DNA of 64,000 nucleotides, taken from NCBI GenBank assembly GCA_964019695.1, contig OZ026531.1:7883701-7947700 (forward strand), given 5' to 3'. Below the pieces are notes generated by a model, which saw only the letters and a list, made by a program, of their open reading frames with translations, was not told the origin of the DNA and searched no databases. Every line of letters begins with the position of its first letter. The first letter of the stretch is position 1. Both the position numbers and the translations under genes were made by a program. This document shows positions 24,676 through 35,768 of the stretch, piece after piece. The stretch is from Loripinus fragilis (taxonomy: Eukaryota; Mollusca; Bivalvia; Lucinida; Lucinidae).

Positions 24676-27600
24676 GCTCGAAACTGGTGCCAGAAGTTAG
24701 CCCCCGACCAGAGCTTCATTGTGAGGCATTGCGTAAAATTTTCCGTCCCCCGAGTGCCGAGCAATAGCCCCTGAAAGGGCTTTCGGCACAATTTTCACGC
24801 CCTTATTTGAGCCACTTGTAGCCGAAGGAATTTTGCGCAAACGACTGAGAGGTGCTCCTGGGCACTGCTCATCACTTTGCAATAGGTTCCGGGGCTTTTC
24901 GCGAAGGTCGCGTTTTCTCAAACTTTGAGGGCATTAGTGGGTGGGCTGTGAAAACCTCCGAATGCATGGTTCTCAGCTCCTGCTGTGGGCAGCAAGCCAA
25001 TTTTTTTTCCAAAATGTTGACCTATAAAAGAGCTTACTCGGGTGTGAAAATTATCATTGTGCGCGCGCGCCCCGGACCGCAATTATGATATTTCCTGTTT
25101 TCCCATAGGGCCCAAGGCAAATGGGGATAGCGGTTGCACGCGCTTTCTAAGGCTCTGATCGCTTTTAGATTTTGCACGCGGATAGGGCCAACAGAGGCGC
25201 AGGTATTGCCATGCGCACCCGCCCGCAACAATGTTTCGATACCGAGTTATCGGGGTGTGGAAGTCCGCCGCCCCGAAGCTTTACGCGCTTCCGTCTCGCA
25301 AACTACTATTTTCATCATGCCCACACGGGCATCAGTTTGTAGTACCGGAGGCCGTCTACAAATGGTGAAAATTTCAAAGCGTTCCGTCGGGAAATTAAAA
25401 AGTTATGAGCATTAGAAGATCTTCCCATTAGGCCCCATTAGGCCACAGTAGCCGACCCGGCCTAAAACTTGCGCGGGTCACTTTCACGGACGGGCTCGAA
25501 ACTGGTGCCAGAAGTTAGCCCCCGACCAGAGCTTCATTTTGAGGCATTGCGTAAAATTTTCCGTCCCCCGAGTGCCGAGCAATAGCCCCTGAAAGGGCTT
25601 TCGGCACAATTTTCACGCCCTTATTTGAGCCACTTGTAGCCGAAGGAATTTTGCGCAAATGACTGAGAGGTGCTCCTGGGCACTGCTCATCACTTTGCAA
25701 TAGGTTCCGGGGCTTTTCGCGAAGGTCGCGTTTTCTCAAACTTTGAGGGCATTAGTGGGTGGGGTGTGAAAACCTCCGAATGCATGGTTCTCAGCTCCTG
25801 CTGTGGGCAGCAAGCCAATTTTTTTTCCAAAATGTTGACCTATAAAAGAGCTTACTCGGGTGTGAAAATTATCATTGTGCGCGCGCGCCCCGGACCGCAA
25901 TTATGATATTTCCTGTTTTCCCATAGGGCCCAAGGCAAATGGGGATAGCGGTTGTACGCGCTTTCTAAGGCTCTGATCGCTTTTAGATTTTGCAAGCGGA
26001 TAGGGCCAACAGAGGCGCAGGTATTGCCGTGCGCACCCGCCCGCAACAATGTTTCGATACCGAGTTATCGGGGTGTGGAAGTCCGCCGCCCCGAAGCTTT
26101 ACGCGCTTCCGTCTCGGGAACTACTATTTTCATCATGCCCACACGGGCATCAGTTTGTAGTACCGGAGGCCGTCTACAAATGGTGAAAAATTCAAAGCGT
26201 TCCGTCGGGAAATTAAAAAGTTATGAGCATTAGAAGATCTTCCCATTAGGCCCCATTAGGCCACAGTAGCCGATCCGGCCTAAAACTTGCGCGGGTCACT
26301 TTCACGGACGGGCTCGAAACTGGTGCCAGAAGTTAGCCCCCGACCAGAGCTTCATTGTGAGGCATTGCGTAAAATTTTCCGTCCCCCGAGTGCTGAGCAA
26401 TAGCCCCTAAAAGGGCTTTCGGCACAATTTTCACGCCCTTATTTGAGCCACTTGTAGCCGAAGCAATTTTGCGCAAATGACTGAGAGGTGCTCCTGGGCA
26501 CTGCTCATCACTTTGCAATAGGTTCCGGGGCTTTTCGCGAAGGTCGCGTTTTCTCAAACTTTGAGGGCATTAGTGGGTGGGGTGTGAAAACCTCCGAATG
26601 CATGGTTCTCAGCTCCTGCTGTGGGCAGCAAGCCAATTTTTTTTCCAAAATGTTGACCTATAAAAGAGCTTACTCGGGTGTGAAAATTATCATTGTGCGC
26701 GCGCGCCCCGGACCGCAATTATGATATTTCCTGTTTTCCCATAGGGCCCAAGGCAAATGGGGATAGCGGTTGCACGCGCTTTCTAAGGCACTGATCGCTT
26801 TTAGATTTTGCACGCGGATAGGGCCAACAGAGGCGCAGGTATTGCCATGCGCACCCGCCCGCAACAATGTTTCGATACCGAGTTATCGGGGTGTGGAAGT
26901 CCGCCGCCCCGAAGCTTTACGCGCTTCCGTCTCGCGAACTACTATTTTCATCATGCCCACACGGGCATCAGTTTGTAGTACCGGAGGCCGTCTACAAATG
27001 GTGAAAATTTCAAAGCGTTCCGTCGGGAAATTAAAAAGTTATGAGCATTAGAAGATCTTCCCATTAGGCCCCTTTAGGCCACAGTAGCCGACCCGGCCTA
27101 AAACTTGCGCAGGTCACTTTCACGGACGGGCTCGAAACTGGTGCCAGAAGTTAGCCCCCGACCAGAGCTTCATTGTGAGGCATTGCGTAAAATTTTCCGT
27201 CCCCCGAGTGCCGAGCAATAGCCCCTGAAAGGGCTTTCGGCACAATTTTCACGCCCTTATTTGAGCCACTTGTAGCCGAAGGAATTTTGCGCAAATGACT
27301 GAGAGGTGCTCCTGGGCACTGCTCATCACTTTGCAATAGGTTCCGGGGCTTTTCGCGAAGGTCGTGTTTTCTCAAACTTTGAGGGCATTAGTGGGTGGGG
27401 TGTGAAAACCTCCGAATGCATGGTTCTCAGCTCCTGCTGTGGGCAGCAAGCCATTTTTTTTTCCAAAATGTTGACCTATAAAAGAGCTTACTCGGGTGTG
27501 AAAATTATCATTGTGCGCGCGCGCCCTGGACCGCAATTATGATATTTCCTGTTTTCCCATAGGGCCCAAGGCAAATGGGGATAGCGGTTGTACGCGCTTT

Positions 27601-28405
27601 CTATGGCTCTGATCGCTTTTAGATTTTGCACGCGGATAGGGCCAACAGAGGCGCAGGTATTGCCATGCGCACCCGCCCGCAACAATGTTTCGATACCGAG
27701 TTATCGGGGTGTGGAAGTCCGCCGCCCCGAAGCTTTACGCGCTTCCGTCTCGCGAACTACTATTTTCATCATGCCCACACGGGCATCAGTTTGTAGTACC
27801 GGAGGCCGTCTACAAATGGTGAAAATTTCAAAGCGTTCCGTCGGGAAATTAAAAAGTTATGAGCATTAGAAGATCTTCCCATTAGGCCCCATTAGGCCAC
27901 AGTAGCCGATCCGGCCTAAAACTTGCGCGGGTCACTTTCACGGACGGGCTCGAAACTGGTGCCAGAAGTTAGCCCCCGACCAGAGCTTCATTGTGAGGCA
28001 TTGCGTAAAATTTTCCGTCCCCCGAGTGCCGAGCAATAGCCCCTGAAAGGGCTTTCGGCACAATTTTCACGCCCTTATTTGAGCCACTTGTAGCCGAAGG
28101 AATTTTGCGCAAATGACTGAGAGGTGCTCCTGGGCACTGCTCATCACTTTGCAATAGGTTCCGGGGCTTTTCGCGAAGGTCGCGTTTTCTCAAACTTTGA
28201 GGGCATTAGTGGGTGGGGTGTGAAAACCTCCGAATGCATGGTTCTCAGCTCCTGCTGTGGGCAGCAAGCCAATTTTTTTTCCAAAATGTTGACCTATAAA
28301 AGAGCTTACTCGGGTGTGAAAATTATCATTGTGCGCGCGCGCCCCGGACCGCAATTATGATATTTCCTGTTTTCCCATAGGGCCCAAGGCAAATGGGGAT
28401 AGCGG

Positions 28406-30041
28406 TTGCACGCGCTTTCTAAGGCTCTGATCGCTTTTAGATTTTGCACGCGGATAGGGCCAACAGAGGCGCAGGTATTGCCATGCGCACCCGCCCGCAA
28501 CAATGTTTCGATACCGAGTTATCGGGGTGTGGAAGTCCGCCGCCCCGAAGCTTTACGCGCTTCCGTCTCGCGAACTACTATTTTCATCGTGCCCACACGG
28601 GCATCAGTTTGTAGTACCGGAGGCCGTCTACAAATGGTGAAAATTTCAAAGCGTTCCGTCAGGAAATTAAAAAGTTATGAGCATTAGAAGATCTTCCCAT
28701 TAGGCCCCATTAGGCCACAGTAGCCGATCCGGCCTAAAACTTGCGCGGGTCACTTTCACGGACGGGCTCGAAACTGGTGCCAGAAGTTAGCCCCCGACCA
28801 GAGCTTCATTGTGAGGCATTGCGTAAAATTTTCCGTCCCCCGAGTGCCGAGCAATAGCCCCTGAAAGGGCTTTCGGCACAATTTTCACGCCCTTATTTGA
28901 GCCACTTGTAGCCGAAGGAATTTTGCGCAAACGACTGAGAGGTGCTCCTGGGCACTGCTCATCACTTTGCAATAGGTTCCCGGGCTTTTCGCGAAGCTCG
29001 CGTTTTCTCAAACTTTGAGGGCATTAGTGGGTGGGGTGTGAAAACCTCCGAATGCATGGTTCTCAGCTCCTGCTGTGGGCAGCAAGCCAATTTTTTTTCC
29101 AAAATGTTGACCTATAAAAGAGCTTACTCGGGTGTGAAAATTATCATTGTGCGCGCGCGCCCCGGACCGCAATTATGATATTTCCTGTTTTCCCATAGGG
29201 CCCAAGGCAAATGGGGATAGCGGTTGCACGCGCTTTCTAAGGCTCTGATCGCTTTTAGATTTTGCACGCGGATAGGGCCAACAGAGGCGCAGGTATTGCC
29301 ATGCGCACCCGCCCGCAACAATGTTTCGATACCGAGTTATCGGGGTGTGGAAGTCCGCCGCCCCGAAGCTTTACGCGCTTCCGTCTCGCAAACTACTATT
29401 TTCATCATGCCCACACGGGCATCAGTTTGTAGTACCGGAGGCCGTCTACAAATGGTGAAAATTTCAAAGCGTTCCGTCGGGAAATTAAAAAGTTATGAGC
29501 ATTAGAAGATCTTCCCATTAGGCCCCATTAGGCCACAGTAGCCGACCCGGCCTAAAACTTGCGCGGGTCACTTTCACGGACGGGCTCGAAACTGGTGCCA
29601 GAAGTTAGCCCCCGACCAGAGCTTCATTGTGAGGCATTGCGTAAAATTTTCCGTCCCCCGAGTGCCGAGCAATAGCCCCTGAAATGGCTTTCGGCACAAT
29701 TTTCACGCCCTTATTTGAGCCACTTGTAGCCGAAGGAATTTTGCGCAAATGACTGAGAGGTGCTCCTGGGCACTGCTCATCACTTTGCAATAGGTTCCGG
29801 GGCTTTTCGCGAAGGTCGCGTTTTCTCAAACTTTGAGGGCATTAGTGGGTGGGGTGTGAAAACCTCCGAATGCATGGTTCTCAGCTCCTGCTGTGGGCAG
29901 CAAGCCAATTTTTTTTCCAAAATGTTGACCTATAAAAGAGCTTACTCGGGTGTGAAAATTATCATTGTGCGCGCGCGCCCCGGACCGCAATTATGATATT
30001 TCCTGTTTTCCCATAGGGCCCAAGGAATTTGGGGATAGCGG
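28406..30041 (+). repeat. Two-monomer A-B block, downstream copy
   Basis: This copy carries the A markers (CATCGTGCC, GTCAGGAAATT), GCGCAAACGACTG, and monomer B with TCTCGCAAACTAC, as around the insertion. It lies 6827 bp from the copy at 21579. The preceding monomer (27588) has CTATGGCTC, like that at 20761, and the following one (30042) has TTTTGCAAGCGG, like that at 25952. The related block is therefore at least four monomers long. The corresponding target is intact, CACGGACGGGC, near 28758. Confidence 0.8.
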
Positions 30042-32678
30042 TTGTACGCGCTTTCTAAGGCTCTGATCGCTTTTAGATTTTGCAAGCGGATAGGGCCAAC
30101 AGAGGCGCAGGTATTGCCGTGCGCACCCGCCCGCAACAATGTTTCGATACCGAGTTATCGGGGTGTGGAAGTCCGCCGCCCCGAAGCTTTACGCGCTTCC
30201 GTCTCGCGAACTACTATTTTCATCATGCCCACACGGGCATCAGTTTGTAGTACCGGAGGCCGTCTACAAATGGTGAAAATTTCAAAGCGTTCCGTCGGGA
30301 AATTAAAAAGTTATGAGCATTAGAAGATCTTCCCATTAGGCCCCATTAGGCCACAGTAGCCGATCCGGCCTAAAACTTGCGCGGGTCACTTTCACGGACG
30401 GGCTCGAAACTGGTGCCAGAAGTTAGCCCCCGACCAGAGCTTCATTGTGAGGCATTGCGTAAAATTTTCCGTCCCCCGAGTGCCGAGCAATAGCCCCTGA
30501 AAGGGCTTTCGGCACAATTTTCACGCCCTTATTTGAGCCACTTGTAGCCGAAGGAATTTTGCGCAAATGACTGAGAGGTGCTCCTGGGCACTGCTCATCA
30601 CTTTGCAATAGGTTCCGGGGCTTTTCGCGAAGGTCGCGTTTTCTCAAACTTTGAGGGCATTAGTGGGTGGGGTGTGAAAACCTCCGAATGCATGGTTCTC
30701 AGCTCCTGCTGTGGGCAGCAAGCCAATTTTTTTTCCAAAATGTTGACCTATAAAAGAGCTTACTCGGGTGTGAAAATTATCATTGTGCGCGCGCGCCCCG
30801 GACCGCAATTATGATATTTCCTGTTTTCCCATAGGGCCCAAGGCAAATGGGGATAGCGGTTGCACGCGCTTTCTAAGGCTCTGATTGCTTTTAGATTTTG
30901 CACGCGGATAGGGCCAACAGAGGCGCAGGTATTGCCATGCGCACCCGCCCGCAACAATGTTTCGATACCGAGTTATCGGGGTGTGGAAGTCCGCCGCCCC
31001 GAAGCTTTACGCGCTTCCGTCTCGCGAACTACTTTTTTCATCATGCCCACACGGGCATCAGTTTGTAGTACCGGAGGCCGTCTACAAATGGTGAAAATTT
31101 CAAAGCGTTCCATCGGGAAATTAAAAAGTTATGAGCATTAGAAGATCTTCCCATTAGGCCCCTTTAGGCCACAGTAGCCGACCCGGCCTAAAACTTGCGC
31201 GGGTCACTTTCACGGACGGGCTCGAAACTGGTGCCAGAAGTTAGCCCCCGACCAGAGCTTCATTGTGAGGCATTGCGTAAAATTTTACGTCCCCCGAGTG
31301 CCGAGCAATAGCCCCTGAAAGGGCTTTCGGCACAATTTTCACGCCCTTATTTGAGCCACTTGTAGCCGAAGGAATTTTGCGCAAATGACTGAGAGGTGCT
31401 CCTGGGCACTGCTCATCACTTTGCAATAGGTTCCGGGGCTTTTCGCGAAGGTCGCGTTTTCTCAAACTTTGAGGGCATTAGTGGGTGGGGTGTGAAAACC
31501 TCCGAATGCATGGTTCTCAGCTCCTGCTGTGGGCAGCAAGCCAATTTTTTTTCCAAAATGTTGACCTATAAAAGAGCTTACTCGGGTGTGAAAATTATCA
31601 TTGTGCGCGCGCGCCCCGGACCGCAATTATGATATTTCCTGTTTTCCCATAGTGCCCAAGGCAAATGGGGATAGCGGTTGCACGCGCTTTCTAAGGCTCT
31701 GATCGCTTTTAGATTTTGCACGCGGATAGGGCCAACAGAGGCGAATGTATTGCCATGCGCACCCGCCCGCAACAATGTTTCGATACCGAGTTATCGGGGT
31801 GTGGAAGTCCGCCGCCCCGAAGCTTTACGCGCTTCCGTCTCGCGAACTACTATTTTCATCATGCCCACACGGGCATCAGTTTGTAGTGCCGGAGGCCGTC
31901 TACAAATGGTGAAAATTTCAAAGGGTTCCGTCGGGAAATTAAAAAGTTATTAGCATTAGAAGATCTTCCCATTAGGCCCCATTAGGCCACAGTAGCCGAT
32001 CCGGCCTAAAACTTGCGCGGGTCACTTTCACGGACGGGCTCGAAACTGGTGCCAGAAGTTAGCACCCGACCAGAGCTTCATTGTGAGGCATTGCGTAAAA
32101 TTTTCCATCCCCCGAGTGCCGAGCAATAGCCCCTGAAAGGGCCTTCAGCACAATTTTCACGCCCTTATTTGAGCCACTTGTAGCCGAAGGAATTTTGCGC
32201 AAATGACTGAGAGGTGCTCCTGGGCACTGCTCATCACTTTGCAATAGGTTCCGGGGCTTTTCGCGAAGGTCGCGTTTTCTCAAACTTTGAGGGCATTAGT
32301 GGGTGGGGTGTGAAAACCTCCGAATGCATGGTTCTCAGCTCCTGCTGTGGGCAGCAAGCCAATTTTTTTTCCAAAATGTTGACCTATAAAAGAGCTTACT
32401 CGGGTGTGAAAATTATCATTGTGCGCGCGCGCCCCGGACCGCAATTATGATATTTCCTGTTTTCCCATAGGGCCCAAGGCAAATGGGGATAGCGGTTGCA
32501 CGCGCTTTCTAAGGCTCTGATCGCTTTTAGATTTTGCACGCGGATAGGGCCAACAGAGGCGCAGGTATTGCCATGCGCACCCGCCCGCAACAATGTTTCG
32601 ATACCGAGTTATCGGGGTGTGGAAGTCCGCCGCCCCGAAGCTTTACGCGCTTCCGTCTCTCGAACTACTATTTTCATC

Positions 32679-32694
32679 ATGCCCACACGGGCAT
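32679..32694 (+). other. Perfect 6-bp hairpin ATGCCC-ACAC-GGGCAT (one per monomer)
   Basis: The two arms are exact reverse complements around a 4-nt ACAC loop. Nearly all monomers keep it. Single-base stem breaks occur near 13594 and 47413 (CACAGGCAT), near 16048 (CACTGGCAT), near 12778 (CACGGCCA) and near 53134. I see no compensatory changes, so selection for the structure is not shown. Confidence 0.55.
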
Positions 32695-32776
32695 CAGTTT
32701 GTAGTACCGGAGGCCGTCTACAAATGGTGAAAATTTCAAAGCGTTCCGTCGGGAAATTAAAAAGTTATGAGCATTA

Positions 32777-32786
32777 GAAGATCTTC
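32777..32786 (+). other. Perfect palindrome GAAGATCTTC
   Basis: This is a 10-bp perfect palindrome containing a BglII site (AGATCT). It is present in almost every monomer, so BglII would be expected to release an 818-bp ladder. It is altered near 15320 (TATCTT). Confidence 0.7.
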
Positions 32787-32935
32787 CCATTAGGCCCCAT
32801 TAGGCCACAGTAGCCGATCCGGCCTAAAACTTGCGCGGGTCACTTTCACGGACGGGCTCGAAACTGGTGCCAGAAGTTAGCCCCCGACCAGAGCTTCATT
32901 GTGAGGCATTGCGTAAAATTTTCCGTCCCCCGAGT

Positions 32936-32967
32936 GCCGAGCAATAGCCCCTGAAAGGGCTTTCGGC
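32936..32967 (+). other. Nested hairpin in each monomer
   Basis: An outer 5-bp stem, GCCGA with TCGGC, encloses an inner 5-bp stem, AGCCC with GGGCT, closed by a CTGAAA loop. The inner stem is weakened in a few copies, for example near 1584 and 9765 (AGTCCC), 10582 (ATCCCC) and 29685 (AAATGGCT), with no matching compensatory change seen. The structure is read from sequence only. Confidence 0.5.
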
Positions 32968-33077
32968 ACAATTTTCACGCCCTTATTTGAGCCACTTGTA
33001 GCCGAAGGAATTTTGCGCAAATGACTGAGAGGTGCTCCTGGGCACTGCTCATCACTTTGCAATAGGTTCCGGGGCTT

Positions 33078-33085
33078 TTCGCGAA
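33078..33085 (+). other. Perfect palindrome TTCGCGAA
   Basis: This 8-bp palindrome contains TCGCGA (NruI) and is conserved in most copies. CpG-type losses occur, for example near 9079 (TTTGCGAA) and 55984 (TTCGCAAA). No role can be assigned. Confidence 0.5.
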
Positions 33086-33160
33086 GGTCGCGTTTTCTCA
33101 AACTTTGAGGGCATTAGTGGGTGGGGTGTGAAAACCTCCGAATGCATGGTTCTCAGCTCC

Positions 33161-33174
33161 TGCTGTGGGCAGCA
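33161..33174 (+). other. Short hairpin TGCTG-TGGG-CAGCA
   Basis: A perfect 5-bp stem with a 4-nt loop lies just upstream of the T tract in each monomer. It is broken near 6709 (CTTCTG), 52799 (TGTTGG) and 55251 (TGCTCTGG). Confidence 0.4.
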
Positions 33175-33180
33175 AGCCAA

Positions 33181-33188
33181 TTTTTTTT
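33181..33188 (+). repeat. T8 homopolymer, main length-variation site
   Basis: The consensus is CCAA followed by eight T and CC. Copies with seven T (for example those containing 11640, 12455, 13272, 23085, 49545, 56092 and 59358) or nine T (5095, 35638, 38910) account for most 816-, 817- and 819-bp monomers. A linked form, CCA followed by nine T, occurs near 17357, 19810, 27453, 33998, 34816, 37271, 40542 and 63441. Polymerase slippage is the simple explanation; sequencing error is a possible contributor. Confidence 0.75.
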
Positions 33189-33202
33189 CCAAAATGTTGA
33201 CC

Positions 33203-33241
33203 TATAAAAGAGCTTACTCGGGTGTGAAAATTATCATTGTG
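33203..33241 (+). promoter_or_regulatory. TATA box plus initiator-like site (one per monomer)
   Basis: A textbook TATAAAAG lies at 33203-33210. The sequence TCATTG follows, with its A at 33236, 33 bp downstream of the first T of the TATA box. This spacing fits RNA polymerase II core promoters, and TCATTG matches five of six positions of the arthropod initiator TCAKTY. The arrangement is repeated in almost every monomer. The TATA box is damaged at about 7567 (an inserted T) and 50391 (TGTAAAAG), and is absent from the deleted monomer at 590. Function is inferred; any short AT-rich motif would be conserved passively in a homogenised satellite. Confidence 0.4.
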
Positions 33242-33250
33242 CGCGCGCGC
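33238..33250 (+). other. Alternating purine-pyrimidine tract (Z-DNA candidate), one per monomer
   Basis: TGTGCGCGCGCGC is a 13-nt strictly alternating tract just downstream of the putative start site. Several copies have lost a CpG in it through transition, giving GTGCGCGTGCGCC at about 518, 1878 and 5967, GTGCACGCGCGCC at about 6785 and 51237, and GTGCGCACGCG at about 42239 and 47149. Z-DNA potential is known for (CG)n tracts; whether it forms here is unknown. Confidence 0.5.
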
Positions 33251-35768
33251 CCCGGACCGCAATTATGATATTTCCTGTTTTCCCATAGGGCCCAAGGCAA
33301 ATGGGGATAGCGGTTGCACGCGCTTTCTAAGGCTCTGATCGCTTTTAGATTTTGCACGCGGATAGGGCCAACAGAGGCGCAGGTATTGCCATGCGCACCC
33401 GCCCGCAACAATGTTTCGATACCGAGTTATCGGGGTGTGGAAGTCCGCCGCCCCGAAGCTTTACGCGCTTCCGTCTCGCGAACTACTATTTTCATCATGC
33501 CCACACGGGCATCAGTTTGTAGTGCCGGAGGCCGTCTACAAATGGTGAAAATTTCAAAGCGTTCCGTCGGGAAATTAAAAAGTTATGAGCATTAGAAGAT
33601 CTTCCCATTAGGCCCCATTAGGCCACAGTAGCCAATCCGGCCTAAAACTTGCGCGGGTCACTTTCACGGACGGGCTCGAAACTGGTGCCAGAAGTTAGCA
33701 CCCAACCAGAGCTTCATTGTGAGGCATTGCGTAAAATTTTCCGTCCCCCGAGTGCCGAGCAATAGCCCCTGAAAGGGCTTTCGGCACAATTTTCACGCCC
33801 TTATTTGAGCCACTTGTAGCCGAAGGAATTTTGCGCAAATGACTGAGAGGTGCTCCTGGGCACTGCTCATCACTTTACAATAGGTTCCGGGGCTTTTCGC
33901 GAAGGTCGCGTTTTCTCAAACTTTGAGGGCATTAGTGGGTGGGGTGTGAAAACCTCCGAATGCATGGTTCTCAGCTCCTGCTGTGGGCAGCAAGCCATTT
34001 TTTTTTCCAAAATGTTGACCTATAAAAGAGCTTACTCGGGTGTGAAAATTATCACTGTGCGCGCGCGCCCCGGACCGCAATTATGATATTTCCTGTTTTC
34101 CCATAGGGCCCAAGGCAAATGGGGATAGCGGTTGCACGCGCTTTCTAAGGCTCTGATCGCTTTTAGATTTTGCACGCGGATAGGGCCAACAGAGGCGCAG
34201 GTATTGCCATGCGCACCCGCCCGCAACAATGTTTCGATACCGAGTTATCGGGGTGTGGAAGTCCGCCACCCCGAAGCTTTACGCGCTTCAGTCTCGCGAA
34301 CTACTATTTTCATCATGCCCACACGGGCATCAGTTTGTAGTACCGGAGGTCGTCTACAAATGGTGAAAATTTCAAAGCGTTCCGTCGGGAAATTAAAAAG
34401 TTATGAGCATTAGAAGATCTTCCCATTAGGCCCCATTAGGCCACAGTAGCCGATCCGGCCTAAAACTTGCGCGGGTCACTTTCACGGACGGGCTCGAAAC
34501 TGGTGCCAGAAGTTAGCCCCCGACCAGAGCTTCATTGTGAGGCATTGCGTAAAATTTTCCGTCCCCCGAGTGCCGAGCAATAGCCCCTGAAAGGGCTTTC
34601 GGCACAATTTTCACGCCCTTATTTGAGCCACTTGTAGCCGAAGGAATTTTGCGCAAATGACTGAGAGGTGCTCCTGGGCACTGCTCATCACTTTGCAATA
34701 GGTTCCGGGGCTTTTCGCGAAGGTCGCGTTTTCTCAAACTTTGAGGGCATTAGTGGGTGGGGTGTGAAAACCTCCGAATGCATGGTTCTCAGCTCCTGCT
34801 GTGGGCAGCAAGCCATTTTTTTTTCCAAAATGTTGACCTATAAAAGAGCTTACTCGGGTGTGAAAATTATCATTGTGCGTGCGCGCCCCGGACCGCAATT
34901 ATGATATTTCCTGTTTTCCCATAGGGCCCAAGGCAAATGGGGATAGCGGTTGTACGCTCTTTCTAAGGCTCTGATCGCTTTTAGATTTTGCATGCGGATA
35001 GGGCCAACAGAGGCGCAGGTATTGCCATGCGCACCCGCCCGCAACAATGTTTCGATACCGAGTTATCGGGGTGTGGAAGTCCGCCGCCCCGAAGCTTTAC
35101 GCGCTTCCGTCTCGCGAACTACTATTTTCATCATGCCCAAACGGGCATCAGTTTGTAGTACCGGAGGCCGTCTACAAATGGTGAAAATTTCAAAGTGTTC
35201 CGTCGGGAAATTAAAAAGTTATGAGCATTAGAAGATCTTCCCATTAGGCCCCATTAGGCCACAGTAGCCGATCCGGCCTAAAACTTGCGCGGGTCACTTT
35301 CACGGACGGGCTCGAAACTGGTGCCAGAAGTTAGCCCCCGACCAGAGCTTCATTGTGAGGCATTGCGTAAAATTTTCCGTCCCCCGAGTGCCGAGCAATA
35401 GCCCCTGAAAGGGCTTTCGGCACAATTTTCACGCCCTTATTTGAGCCACTTGTAGCCGAAGGAATTTTGCGCAAATGACTGAGAGGTGCTCCTGGGCACT
35501 GCTCATCACTTTGCAATAGGTTCCGGGGCTTTTCGCGAAGGTCGCGTTTTCTCAAACTTTGAGGGCATTAGTGGGTAGGGTGTGAAAACCTCCGAATGCA
35601 TGGTTCTCAGCTCCTGCTGTGGGCAGCAAGCCAATTTTTTTTTCCAAAATGTTGACCTATAAAAGAGCTTACTCGGGTGTGAAAATTATCATTGTGCGCG
35701 CGCGCCCCGGACCGCAATTATGATATTTCCTGTTTTCCCATAGGGCCCAAGGCAAATGGGGATAGCGG

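Larger units (their letters stand above)
32496..33313 (+). repeat. Representative satellite monomer (818 bp)
   Basis: I use this near-consensus copy as the reference for internal features. In order it holds a CpG-rich region, an ATGCCC/GGGCAT hairpin (32679-32694), a GAAGATCTTC palindrome (32777-32786), an imperfect direct duplication of CATTAGGCC (near 32788-32806), a nested hairpin (32936-32967), a TTCGCGAA palindrome (33078-33085), a TGCTG/CAGCA hairpin (33161-33174), a T8 tract, a TATAAAAG box (33203-33210), an initiator-like TCATTG and an alternating GC tract (33238-33250). By hand it has about 55 CpG dinucleotides, so CpG is not depleted. The length is 3x272+2, so no frame continues into the next copy. 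Confidence 0.9.
31678..34949 (+). repeat. Two-monomer period block (31.7-34.9 kb)
   Basis: Linked rare variants recur at 1636 bp: GTAGTGCCGG near 31888 and 33524, and TTAGCACCC near 32060 and 33696. The intervening monomers lack them. This points to a dimeric amplification of two copies. Confidence 0.65.

Noticed and set aside
24403..24774. 123-codon plus-strand frame crossing the right element border
   Set aside because: It spans the element/satellite junction, so it cannot be an ancestral gene of either. No recognisable domain is visible.
32614..32634. CENP-B box at TTTCGATACCGAGTTATCGGGG
   Set aside because: TTCG and CGGG are 12 nt apart instead of 7, and the central A is missing. Other TTCG sites also fail the consensus.
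32849..32863. RNA polymerase III B box at GGGCTCGAAACTGG
   Set aside because: It has a mismatch in the GWTCRANNC core and no convincing A box upstream. It is not enough to call a Pol III gene or a SINE origin.
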